A DNA stretch of 64,000 nt, taken from positions 475,319,150 to 475,383,149 of the forward strand of contig CM048748.1 of assembly GCA_026315105.1 (NCBI GenBank), written 5' to 3'. Shown here piece by piece: positions 11,501 through 21,361 of the stretch (position 1 is the stretch's first letter; every line of letters begins with the position of its first letter). This DNA is from Locusta migratoria. Lineage: Eukaryota > Arthropoda > Insecta > Orthoptera > Acrididae. The position numbers and the translations under genes are program-made. The notes beneath the pieces were generated by a model. The model had not been told where the DNA came from, did not search any database, and was given only the letters and a program-made list of their open reading frames with translations.

Positions 11501-11703
11501 CCGCGGTGGAGTAGCCGAGCGGTCTAAAGCACCTCGCTGCGGAGCACGCGGTTGCTCGCCGTGGAGGTTCGAGTCCTCCCTGGGGTATGGGTGTGTGTGT
11601 TTCTCCGTAGGTTAGTTTCCCTAGGTTTAAGTAGTTTGTAAGCTACGGACTGATGACCACGCAGTTTGGTCCTATAGATTTACAGACATTTGAACATTTT
11701 TTA
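11501..11703 (+). mobile_element. SINE, family B (tRNA-derived)
   Basis: Complete copy. The head is GCCGCGGTGGAGTAGCCGAG, with A-box GTAGCCGAGCGGTCTAAAGC and B-box-like GGTTCGAGTCC. The tail AAGTAGTTTGTAAGCTACGG, ACTGATGACCACGCAGTTTG ends in ACATTTGAACATTTTTTA. The tail is close to that of family A while the head is not. Confidence 0.92.
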
Positions 11704-11791
11704 TTTTTGATCTGTATAGACCTTCTTAAATGGCGAGTTATTTTCAGAGCAGCCAAATCCTACTGAACAAATATGCTGCCTGACCAAACAA

Positions 11792-11993
11792 GCCGGCCGC
11801 GGTGGCCGAGGGGACTGAGGCGCTCCAGTCACGGTCTGCACGGCCACTACGGTCGGGGGTTCGAATCCCCCCTCGGGCATGGATATTTGTGCCGTCCTTA
11901 GTATTAGCTAGTTCGTAAGTTGTTTGTAAGCTTAGGGACTGATGATCCCGTAGTTAAGTCCCTTAAGCTCTTCAAACATTTGAACATTTTTTT
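11792..11993 (+). mobile_element. SINE, family A, complete
   Basis: A clean copy from GCCGGCCGCGG to GAACATTTTTTT, flanked by the perfect 10-base duplication GACCAAACAA (11782-11791 and 11994-12003). It is a good reference copy for the family. Confidence 0.96.
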
Positions 11994-12050
11994 GACCAAA
12001 CAACTGAATGACGCAGAAAGGGTGTGGTGAAACGAAATTAACCTTAAAAG

Positions 12051-13355
12051 TTGACCACTGTACGAAACAAAAGCTTCATTCAGGGAGGAGGCGTCCAGAT
12101 AAGACTTTACTGTTATAAAAAAAGCTTAATTTTAGCAGTAAAATTACCAAAAGATCCGTGTGAACTACTGGTTACTCCCTGCTGCAAAACCTTCTTCCCT
12201 GGCCCAAATTCAAACTGACTTGGTTCAAATTATTCTAATAACAAGAAGTTAACGACACAGTGGCCAACATACGTAGCAGCTCACACGAAATTACACACAA
12301 AGACATTAATAAACAAACCACCACAATTATAGTTATTTCATAATAGTAGCTAAGAAAATATTTATGGCGCAACGGAACTTAAATATAAAAATTTGCATCT
12401 GAGCTTATTCTCAGCACTGGTGAAAAACAATATTAAATAAAAAGTTGGAAGGTGCTTGAAAACTATTATTTATAGGCGAATCAAAATTATATTGAACTTA
12501 ACTTGTTCATTCAGAATGTTTGTGGAAATCAAAAGGATACACGGAAAGTTACTTGCCTGATGGGCATGGAACAAACAAAAGTGGAAGTTGAAGGCTTTGT
12601 TCAAAGAACCGACCAAGTGGGACACATACCACTCATGGAAGGAGTTCGTACACCACCACATATTCACAAAAGGTTTGAATATACCAGGCCGATATCAAAC
12701 TAGTAACACATACACCATGTTTATCTGTTGGAAGTCACTGGATTGAAAAACTAGAACACATTTCCACGCATGATCAGAAGGAATATTCCAAAACATGAAA
12801 CTAAGTGCAACAGTCTAAGTTAAACATGCTAGAGAATGAATCGCCACTCTCTCCACGGGCACAAGAGCAGAACCAATCTTACCTCACCGCAGTCCAAGCA
12901 CAAAGTGAAGTCCAAGCGGCCATCAGGTGGGAAAGCTACCGGAAACCGAGAAAATCACGAGTACAGAGGCGGTGGAGAGAGAAGATCGTGTGGCTTGCCT
13001 TGGAGAAGGCTCGTCGGCTAGCTTGTAACCAAAGGGTGTAGAAACCTCTTTGGTCGCATCAGCAGCAGGAGTTGGTAACGACTAACTATCGACTCTACCC
13101 ACATTCAGACAGCCACTTAAAAGTAAAACAAGTAGTCATTCTCAAAGGAACAATAATAAATTATTAAAATAACAAAATCTTAGCAATATTAACTAACATT
13201 TCAGAAACTAATATTTTAAAGCATGAAATAAAATGCTATTCCTGATGCCTTGAAAAGAGTGGGATTCTAATTTAACAAAATGCTAATCTAGCGAGATCAA
13301 ACAAATTACAATTTTATAAAGAATATATGGAAGGCGACAGACGGTCGTCTTTCAA
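12051..13355 (+). mobile_element. TTGAAAGAC-ended repeat, copy 1 (internally deleted)
   Basis: The right end reads GACGGTCGTCTTTCAA (13340-13355), the reverse complement of the family's TTGAAAGACSACCGT terminus. The left end TTGACCACTGT at 12051 aligns with it after a small loss. Between them the order of blocks matches the longer copies at 16.1-18.5 and 31.0-33.1 kb, for example GGCCAACATACGT (12262), CAGCACTGGTGAAAAACAA (12413) and GGTAACGACTAACTATCGAC (13074). A middle section of about 1.1 kb is missing. No coding frame is recognisable. Confidence 0.75.
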
Positions 13356-13369
13356 TTTGAGCTGCAGAA

Positions 13370-13412
13370 ACACACAAATAACAGACCCACAAACACACAC
13401 TCACACACACAT
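13370..13412. repeat. Imperfect (AC)n microsatellite
   Basis: A run rich in CACA/ACAC dinucleotides with interruptions lies just beyond the right end of the TTGAAAGAC element copy 1. Confidence 0.7.
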
Positions 13413-15530
13413 CCTGTTTCATACTGCATCTTATTTTCCGCCTGATATCGCCTCTGTTTGTTGCATCCCCACCCTTATCCTCCTTCTCCACTTTCCACCC
13501 TCTTCCGCTCCTTCCCCCTACCCCCTCACATCCCCTCCGCTTGCCGTGAGTCAGACTGTGTAGGGCAGCCAGAGATGGCTTGCGTGTGTGGGTGAATGTA
13601 TCTGAGTGATTCTGTGGATGAGTGTTCTCTTTCTGAGGAAGGCCATGGCCGAAAATTTAGAATTATGTGTATGTGTTAGTGTGTCTTTTATTTGTGTCTG
13701 TCAGCGGCTCAACGTTCCTCTTTACGTTAAATTAGTATATCACATTAAAATGAAATGTGCCAATGTACAGCTCAAATACCAATAAAAATGTGCCGAAGGC
13801 AGAATAACAGTTAAAATTCTATTAAAACTATGTGCATGACTGAATATGTCTACTCCTTTCAATATTACACAATATTCAATATTGACACCCTCACCGATCG
13901 AAGGACTCCTACCATCCAGGAGTGTCCTCCTTCTGCCAGGACTAGAGATGGACTCCTTTCTACGTGCACCCTTCGCTCTCCTGCTCTCTTTCAGACAGTC
14001 CTCACCAGTTCTCTTCCTTGACCACCTCCTCATTGGCCGGTCACCATCCTTTCCAAAACCGTATACATCTTAACATGAGATATTTATTTAAGCGGTTAGA
14101 TACAGTAATCATGGCCAAAAAATCTCATTTTTCAAAAATAGATTTTTAAGCTTCAAGGTTAATTTTCTTGGCTCATGTATTTCTAAAATGGTTTCCCTCT
14201 AATGCTCATATTATCTTCCAATTTTCAGTGAACACTCACCATACCTTGACCTACAGCATGATCTGAAGAAAAATGAAAATTGAATGATTTATGTTTTTTG
14301 TTGTGTAGTTTGAACAAAAAGCTATTTATTTATTAATTTTTTAATAAAAACATTTACGCAAAGAGAACTTTGATTATTATAGAAAATGTTATAACTGAAT
14401 ATTATACCTATAATTATACTTTAAAATAAATGAAAAATAGTGAATACTTTTTGTTCTATAACGAAAACCGTGTTAATATGCATCTTTGCATTGTTAAATT
14501 TTCATCGACAATTGGGACTTTAGCAACCGACATTTTAACTCAAATATCTGTTTAAATTGATGCCAGAGCATTTAAATCCTTAGCAAAATATTTTCATAGT
14601 ATTCTCTTATATACTTTAGGGCGAGGGAAAATAACAAAACACTCAATATTTGCAATGCAATAACTGTATCTACCCTCTTAAGGAAGAACTGACCATCTGT
14701 AACCACTTGCTCACTTAAATAACATTATTTTAATACAGACAAGGACTGTGCATTAGTATTACATGAAGTCTGAAATACATAAATAGACAATGAAGCTTTC
14801 AATATCTGGACCAATCATGCTACAAAATATTTACGTAAATTACTCGCAAAATGTACAATAAATCGACACACTAAATTAAATATACGACAGGTAAATCATG
14901 CTTCTTGCATTTTCGTTGTTACTGTGGAGAATACGATTGTTTGTTTATATTCCCATCATAAATTTATATCAGTAAAAATCAGTCATTAAATAAATATATA
15001 AAAGTGTTACATTTTTAAAATGATAGCTAGAGATAATAAGCTAGTATCTAAGGCATAGTTTGTTGAAATTGCATGACATATTCAAAAGTTTTTTTTTATA
15101 ATTGATCATTCTGTTTGTTGATTTAGTAGTTATGAACATTTTTTTTATTCTTGAGATACTGAAATTATTTTTATAATCATGAGATGTGCGTAATTATTCC
15201 AACATCGTAGGAATATCGTAAATGTCAAAGGTAAACAATTTTATAGATTATTTTATTTTATTCTGAATTTTTGGAGTGTGGAACTCACAGAAGTCCAGAC
15301 ACCATTACGAAACGCTCGGCTAAGAGCCCACATTAGTTTTGAGTACAAAGCACGGGCCTTTTCCGGATTTCCGCCGATTTGGGCTATCACCCAACGGCTG
15401 CTCGGTTTAACCCTCGATAGTCTGTGTAGCATATGCCCCAAGCGCTTGGCGCGATCCACTGTCGGCCCTTTATCTTTCCAAACAATACTTTTACTTATTC
15501 TAAGTACACAACTCTACGGACATTAATTCC
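13413..15530. other. Unclassified sequence; likely decayed repeats
   Basis: 13.6-13.73 kb holds GAGGAAGGCCATGGCCGAAA, which resembles the end of a common insect repeat, but I cannot name the family. From 14.09 to 15.25 kb the sequence is very AT-rich with no structure. At 15253-15459 (-) a 68-codon frame in a GC-richer patch shows no known domain. Confidence 0.4.
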
Positions 15531-15539
15531 ATAAAGTCA

Positions 15540-15988
15540 CAACAGGAAATGCAGAGTGGCTAAGCAGGAGTGGCTAGAGAACAAATTAAAATCCGTACAA
15601 GAAAGAATAATTAGGGGGAAGATGGATACTGCCGACAGGAAAATAAAAGAGGTGATTGGAAAAAAGGAAAGCAGCTGCATATGAAACCAGTACTAAAGAA
15701 AGAAGGGGAGCTGAAAAGTTGGAGGAATATATTGAGGGCCTATACAATGGAAATGAACGTGAAGACAGTATTGTAGAATGGGAAGAGGGAGAAGATGATG
15801 ATGACTCAGGAGATACGATAGTGCAAAAAGAATTTCAAAGAGCACTGGAGGATTTGATCCCAACGAAGACCCCTGGAGAAGATTAAATTCCCTATGATAT
15901 GATGACATCATCGGAAGAGGCAGTCATGAAGAAAGCGTTCATCTTATATGCAATCTGTAAGAGACAGGGGAAATACCCTCAGCCTTCA
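15540..15988 (+). pseudogene. RTE-type LINE relic, left part (copy 4)
   Basis: It matches the linker between endonuclease and RT of the intact LINE at 25.7-29.0 kb. WLENKLKSVQERIIRGKMDT here corresponds to WLEAKCKTVEECIRRGKVDT there. It stops at the SINE insertion near 15990 and resumes beyond 18.6 kb. There are frameshifts and stops throughout. Confidence 0.82.
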
Positions 15989-15991
15989 AAT

Positions 15992-16077
15992 GTTATTAGT
16001 CCGTAGCTTACAAACTACTTAAACTAAGTTAAACTAACGACAACACACACATTCATGCCAGAAAGCGGATTCGAACC
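15992..16077 (-). mobile_element. SINE, family B, tail half (split copy)
   Basis: It reads AGTCCGTAGCTTACAAACTA and on to GGATTCGAACC, then breaks off in the middle of the B box. The missing head resumes at 18525, after the 2.4-kb TTGAAAGAC element. The SINE itself lies inside LINE copy 4. Confidence 0.85.
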
Positions 16078-18524
16078 TTGGAAGACGGCTGTCTGCCATC
16101 TTCCCTACGTTTTTAACTTAGTAAATAATAAATTTCACTAGACGGCCTTTTTTGCTAAACGAGAACCCCTTTAGTTCGGAGGCATGAGGAATAGAATTTC
16201 ATTTCATGTTTTAAAATGATATTTTCTGTAATATTGTGTTAATATTGCTGGGATTTTATTACGCTAATAATTTATCATTGTGTCTATGAATATGGCAAAA
16301 TGAACGGTTTCTCCGTGACGCCACTTTCCCTGTGAGAATGTGTACTTGCTATATTCTGTATGTGCATGTATGAGTATCTTCTAGCATGGCAGTCTGAGTG
16401 TATGTATGAGAATTTTCGTCGTCGGCTGCTGGCTGCGCGCTTTGCATCTCTGGCATCGTGTTGATAGGTAGTCGTTACCAACCTCTGCTTTTGTTGCTAC
16501 CAAAGAAGTTCCTCCACCCTTTGCTTACAAGATGGGTTGGCAGTGCCAGCTAGTGAGCCTCGACAGAACGCGCGAGTTTAAGCTCTCCCCACCACTGCGG
16601 TTTTTCCTGGGGTTTTTACCAATTTACGGTGGATTTCTGGTAGTGGCGGGGACTGGGGCTGTCTGGACATTCTGTGGCAGTGCTTCGAGCTGGTAAGACG
16701 TTCTTTCTTTCTTTCCTCCCTTGAGACGGTAGCGATTGTTTGCCGGGTGTTAAAGGTAGGTTTTATAAATTAGATTCATATTTCGGAATAAATTTCTCCG
16801 ATCATGTACAGAAGTGTATTCAATTTCATTTCGGTGATTTTGCATAGGTAAATGCGGTGAATATGTAACTAATTCGTTTTGATAACGGCTGAGAATCGGT
16901 AACCTTTGTGAGACTGGCTGGCGGTATACGAACTCGGTGTAATTTCTTTCTACTTTGTGGGATGCACCTAATGTGGGGGAATATTTTTTTATTCTGTGTA
17001 GTGCATTTGAAATATTCTTTTCTGTCTTCTCCTTCCGCGAGTGATATGTACTCCACGTGGTGTGTTCTTACAACGAAGCCTTCAGCTACCCCTGTGTCTT
17101 TTTCTATGCCCTTCAGGCAAGAAATTATGCATGTATCTTTCTGATTTCCATTAGTACCTCGCGATCTCCTCTCCGTCTATTTTTAAATTGTTGTTTCGTT
17201 TCCAAACTTGTACTTTGCATTCAGACCCCCCAGTAAATTCTCTTCTAGCCTTGTTCTACCCCCTTTATTATCTTGCTTATCAAATACTACGTATTTCTAG
17301 GGGCTGCATGCCTTATTACTTAGTTGATTTACTCCGACTTTGAATATATTCCATTTTTCTGATTTATGTAGACTGGACTTCGTCCATCCGTGTAAGCCCT
17401 TCCAATCGCGTCTAACGGTACTTCTTTAGCTTCCTTATGATATCCTACGTAGTTCTAAGGGTTGTATTTTTCTTTATTTTTCAGAAATTTAATTTTTGTT
17501 GTTTTTACTGGTTTTCAGAACTACGACTTCAAGGTTTATAGCTAGTCACTTGAGTTCTCGCCGCTGCTCACGTACCAGTGCCTTAATATTGTGCATTCTT
17601 GCTTCGTATTCAGTGTTTCCGTTGGTTTTTGTTGAAATGAATGTGATCTTTAACCACTTTGCCTTCAGTGGGGGGTAAATATGTAAGTAGCAGACGCTTT
17701 CCGTGTGTATCAATAATTCTGCATGCTCACGGTTTGATTTGAATGGAAAATAATCATGCTATTGTTGCGTTCCATGTCAAGTAAAGAAAGACAGACCAGA
17801 GCCATCTACGAAGTTTATTTTTCCCTGTGTTGTGTGGTACATCCTGGTTCGCTGAATTTCGCCTACGATAGCGGCGCCTGCTTCTGCTTCGTATCAGCAC
17901 GCTGAGTTGGATGAGTTTCGCTTTGCTTCGCACATGTGAGTGGCCGAATGCATTTTGATTGTAAATCCCTCCCCCGACGATGTTCAGTTCAGATTAATTT
18001 AGCTTAATTTTCAATTTGGGATGCATTTTTATTGTTTAACAGAATTTGTTCCATTTGCTCATTTTTGAACTGAATAAATAATTTATTGTGAGTGGAATTT
18101 CATCGTTCTTATCAATAATAGTTTATGAACCCCATCCTTTTTTATTTAATGTTGTTTTTCACCAGTGCTGAAAACAAATTCAGTTGCAAATTATCATATT
18201 TTAATTCCATTGCCCCATAAATGTTGTCTCAGATACCTTCATGAAATTGTTTAGTTCGCGGTGGCTTGTATATTAATGATTGTGTGTAATTCTCGTGATC
18301 TACGACGTATGTTGGCCACCGTCTCTTTGTCTTTCTGCTGCTAAAGTAAAGTTTGAGTCAGTTCTAAATTCTGGGCCAGGGAACAAGATTCTGTTGCAGG
18401 AAGTAGTAAGTAGTTTACGCGAATCCTTTAGCTGGCTTTACGGCCTGAATTATATGTTTAAAGTAAGCTCTTAACTGGCTCCTTCCAGCTACAATTAATT
18501 TTACAATTAACGGTGGTCTTTCAA
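16078..18524 (-). mobile_element. TTGAAAGAC-ended repeat, copy 2 (most complete)
   Basis: About 2.45 kb. The left end as written starts TTGGAAGACGGCTGTCTGCC and the right end is CGGTGGTCTTTCAA, so both ends are inverted versions of TTGAAAGACSACCGT. The left terminus also forms a small hairpin. It lies within a SINE, which fixes both boundaries independently. Short open frames inside (16826-17056, 17496-17678) carry no known domain. I saw no flanking duplication longer than two or three bases. It is best described as a non-autonomous DNA element of unknown superfamily. Confidence 0.78.
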
Positions 18525-18598
18525 CTTCCGACGCGGGAGGCCTCGCGATCCTTAACGTGGCGTTCCAGACCACTCGGCTACTCCCGCGCGGCCCCTCA
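18525..18598 (-). mobile_element. SINE, family B, head half (split copy)
   Basis: CTTCCGACGCGGGAGGCC through GACCACTCGGCTACTCCCGCG is the tRNA-like head that completes the tail at 15992-16077. The two halves are separated exactly by the TTGAAAGAC element. Confidence 0.85.
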
Positions 18599-19486
18599 GA
18601 CTTCAAGAAGACTACAGTAATTCCAGTTTCAAAGAAAGCAAATGCAGATAAGTGTGAAAAATACAGAACAATGAGAAAGTAAGCCATGGTTGCAAAGTAC
18701 TAATTCGAAATTATTTACAGGAAAATGGAGAAAGTGATAGAATCGGATCTCGGGGAAAATTAGTTTGGATTTCAGAGAAATGTAGGAACAGACGAAGCAA
18801 TACCCACATGAATACTTTTCTTAGTGGATGTGTTAAAGAAAGGCAATCCAAGTTTTTTAGGTTTTGTAGAATTCGTGGAAGTCCATGACAACGTTGACTG
18901 GAGACCACTCTTTCAAATTCTGAAGGTGGCACAGGTAAAATATAGGGAACGAAAAGTGATCTACAAGTTGTACAAAAAGCAGACAGCAATTCTAAGAGTC
19001 AAAGGCGTGAGAGGCAGGCAGTGGTTGGGAAGGTAGTAAGACAGGGTTCTAACCTTTCGTCAATGTTATTCAATCTGTACATTGAACAAGTCGTGAAGGA
19101 ACGCCATCAGAAATTTAAAGTAGGGCTTAGAGTTCAGAGAGAAGAAATGAAAACTTTGCGCTTTGCCGATGACATTTTAGGTGAGTAGATCGCCTAACTA
19201 CTGAGTAGCTACTAAGGAGAGTTGGGGACAAAAGAGATTTCTGACATATCTTCACTAAGAGGAAGTATCGATTGGTGGGACACATTCTGAGATATCAAGG
19301 GATAGTCAAGTTAGCATTGGAGGGATGTGTGTGGGGGGAAAAATCGCAGAAGGAGGAAACAGAGCCACGAATACAGTAAGCAAGTTCAAAAGGGTGTAGG
19401 TTTCTTTTCTTATTCAGATATGGAGACGCTTGCACAGATCAGGGTAGCCTGAAGAGCTGCATCAAGGCCGAAACAACAACATAACA
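18599..19486 (+). pseudogene. RTE-type LINE relic, right part (copy 4)
   Basis: It continues the relic from 15988 with KCEKYRTM, then LVDVLKKGNPSFLGFVEFVE and VDWRPLFQILKVAQVKYRER in the RT palm, and RFADDI near 19160. After this motif there is an internal loss, so that DDI is followed within a few bases by the 3' part (LVGHILRYQGIVKLALEG). The 3' end retains the AACAACAACATAAC tail typical of this LINE. Confidence 0.85.
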
Positions 19487-19805
19487 TCGGCAAAAACGCA
19501 AAGTCTGTGTTTCTTGTCGCTTAACTTTAATTCCCTTTCGAAATTTTCCCTTCTCTCCCTCACAGTTTGCTCAGTCTACAGACTGAATAATTTCGGGAAA
19601 ATGCTACAATCCTGCCTTACTGCCTTTCCTTGCACGTTATTCGACTCACGGCACTGCTGTCTGGTTTTTGTACAAGCTGTATGCAATTATTCATTCCCTG
19701 TCTTTATTTCCTACACCTTTATTGTATTTCAATCAACATCGACAAAAGCTTTCTCCGAATCTACAAAAACTGTACACATTTTAAAAAATGTGATTGTCCA
19801 TTGAC
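19487..19805 (-). pseudogene. RTE-type LINE fragment, opposite orientation
   Basis: Minus-strand reading shows the block before the RT active site (EIIQSVD, EGEKGKFRKGIKVK, TLRF), equivalent to LFNLYIEQAVKESKEKFGEG and KTLRF in the intact copy. It abuts the tail of the plus-strand fragment, which suggests a second insertion or a local inversion. Confidence 0.7.
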
Positions 19806-20460
19806 GTCACTCATCCCGCAGAAAGTGCCAGAACCACGCATGATCAATGCCGATACGACGGATTGGGTAAGACGGCCGATAAGTTGCAGTCATAACACCA
19901 GCAACGAAGTACAATGCTTTGTGTTGACTATAGTTGACTATAGTTTAGACGGTCAATTCAGAAGTTACTAGGTGACCTGCAGAAATACTTTGCACCGTTA
20001 GTGGCCAGACTAATATTTAGAAGGATGTACAACAATATCATAGACTTAGAAAGTTGTAATTTACAAAAAAGTAAAGGGAATCGGTTGGGTACAGCGGCGT
20101 GGCCGACTGACTTTATAACTTTTGTTCGTTTGTTCACCTATACCTTTCTCCCAAATCAATCAATAAATGTGTTTAAGGGCTCATAAGGGCTCAAATAAAA
20201 GGGCTGATCCATAGAAAGTTGTTAGGCTAATACGAAGTGTATACCTCAATTAGAACCGAATACATGCTGGACAGAAAAATATGAGTTATGTGAATTCTAA
20301 CATTTTATGACTAAAATGTGGATGATTTCCTTAAAATAAAAAAGAATAGGCTGGGTGGTTTGGTCTGGCCGTAGATTCTTTTACTATATAAGAAAGGTAA
20401 ACGACCCGTACGAATACTTCTCACCGTTAGTGGAATGATAAAATGTTGGGAAAAAATGGA
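19806..20460. repeat. Degenerate repeat, related to 20.97-21.36 kb
   Basis: The part at about 20280-20420 (TGTGAATTCTAACATTTTATGAC, GGTTTGGTCTGGCCGTAGATTC) is a diverged copy of 20990-21330 (TTAATTCTGACACTTGATGAC, GTTTGGTCTGGCCGACTGAC). No coding content was seen. Confidence 0.55.
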
Positions 20461-20622
20461 GCCGGCCGCAGTGGCCGAGCGGTCTGCGGCGCGCCAGTCA
20501 CGTTCTGCACGGTCACTATGGTCGCGGGTTCGTGCATGGATATTTGTGCCGTCCTTAGTATTAGCTAGTTCATACGTAGTTTGTCAGATTAGGGACTGAT
20601 GACCCTGTAGTTAAGTTCCATA
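20461..20622 (+). mobile_element. SINE, family A, diverged
   Basis: GCCGGCCGCAGTGGCCGAGC starts the copy. Part of the B box is deleted (GCGGGTTCGTGCATGG), and it ends at AGTTAAGTTCCATAA, where an AT-rich microsatellite begins. Confidence 0.9.
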
Positions 20623-20668
20623 ATTTATTTATTTATTTTTATTTTTATTTATTTATTTATTTATTTTT
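20623..20668. repeat. (TTTA)n microsatellite between two SINE tails
   Basis: About 46 bases of TTTA and near-TTTA units join the 3' ends of two oppositely oriented SINEs. It probably grew from their A/T-rich tails. Confidence 0.85.
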
Positions 20669-20845
20669 GCTTATGGGTCTTAACTACGTGGTCATCAGTC
20701 CCTAAACTTACAAACTACTTATGAACTACTTACGAACTAGGACGGCACAAATATCCATGCCCGAGGGGGAATTCTAACCCCCGACCGTAGTGGCCGTGCT
20801 GACCGTGACTGGAGCGCCTCAGTCCCCTCGGCCACCGCGGCCGGC
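20669..20845 (-). mobile_element. SINE, family A
   Basis: Reverse copy from CTTATGGGTCTTAACTACG to CCACCGCGGCCGGC. With the plus copy at 20461 it forms a tail-to-tail inverted pair. Confidence 0.92.
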
Positions 20846-20969
20846 CCGCTGAGTGTTGTTAGGTCAAAAAGAACTGCTTATGTTAGTTAGAAGCAAAGAT
20901 ATCGTAAAACAAACCGATTAAAACATTCAGTGCAAGAGCATAAGGATACCGCGTTTGAATAAAAATAAA

Positions 20970-21361
20970 GATGGTGAGACATAGTTAATTCTGACACTTG
21001 ATGACAAATCTGCGAATGAATAAAAATGTTGAAATGTTTGTATAGCTTATGGGACTTAACTACGGGGTCATCAGTCCCTAAACTTACAAACTACTTATCA
21101 ACTAGCTTATCCTAAGGACGGCACAAATATCCATGGCCGAGGGAGGATTCGAACCCCTGACCGTAGTGGCCGCGCAGACCGTGACTGGAGCGCCGCAGTC
21201 CCCTCGGCCACCGCGGCCGGCGCAAATGAATACCTTTCGCTTAAAGCAAATATGAAGAAAATCGGCCGGGCAGTTTGGTCTGGCCGACTGACTTTAGTTT
21301 TCGTAGATTCTTCTATCTAACATATAAGGCAGAGTGTCCGTATGTTTGTTTGTTTGTAGAA
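20970..21361. repeat. Degenerate repeat carrying a SINE
   Basis: It matches 20280-20420 on both sides of the SINE at 21037-21221. It ends with a GTTTGTTTGTTTGTAG stretch that abuts the pogo-like element. Confidence 0.55.
21037..21221 (-). mobile_element. SINE, family A
   Basis: Complete reverse copy ending GCGGCCGGC. The sequence GCRAATGAATA occurs at both sides (about 21012 and 21221), consistent with a target duplication. Confidence 0.92.

Noticed and set aside
13370..13412. CRISPR-like or spaced repeat array
   Set aside because: Only dinucleotide repetition; no spacers, and the window is eukaryotic.
15253..15459. Host exon on the minus strand
   Set aside because: 68 codons with no recognised domain and no convincing splice sites; could equally be repeat-derived.
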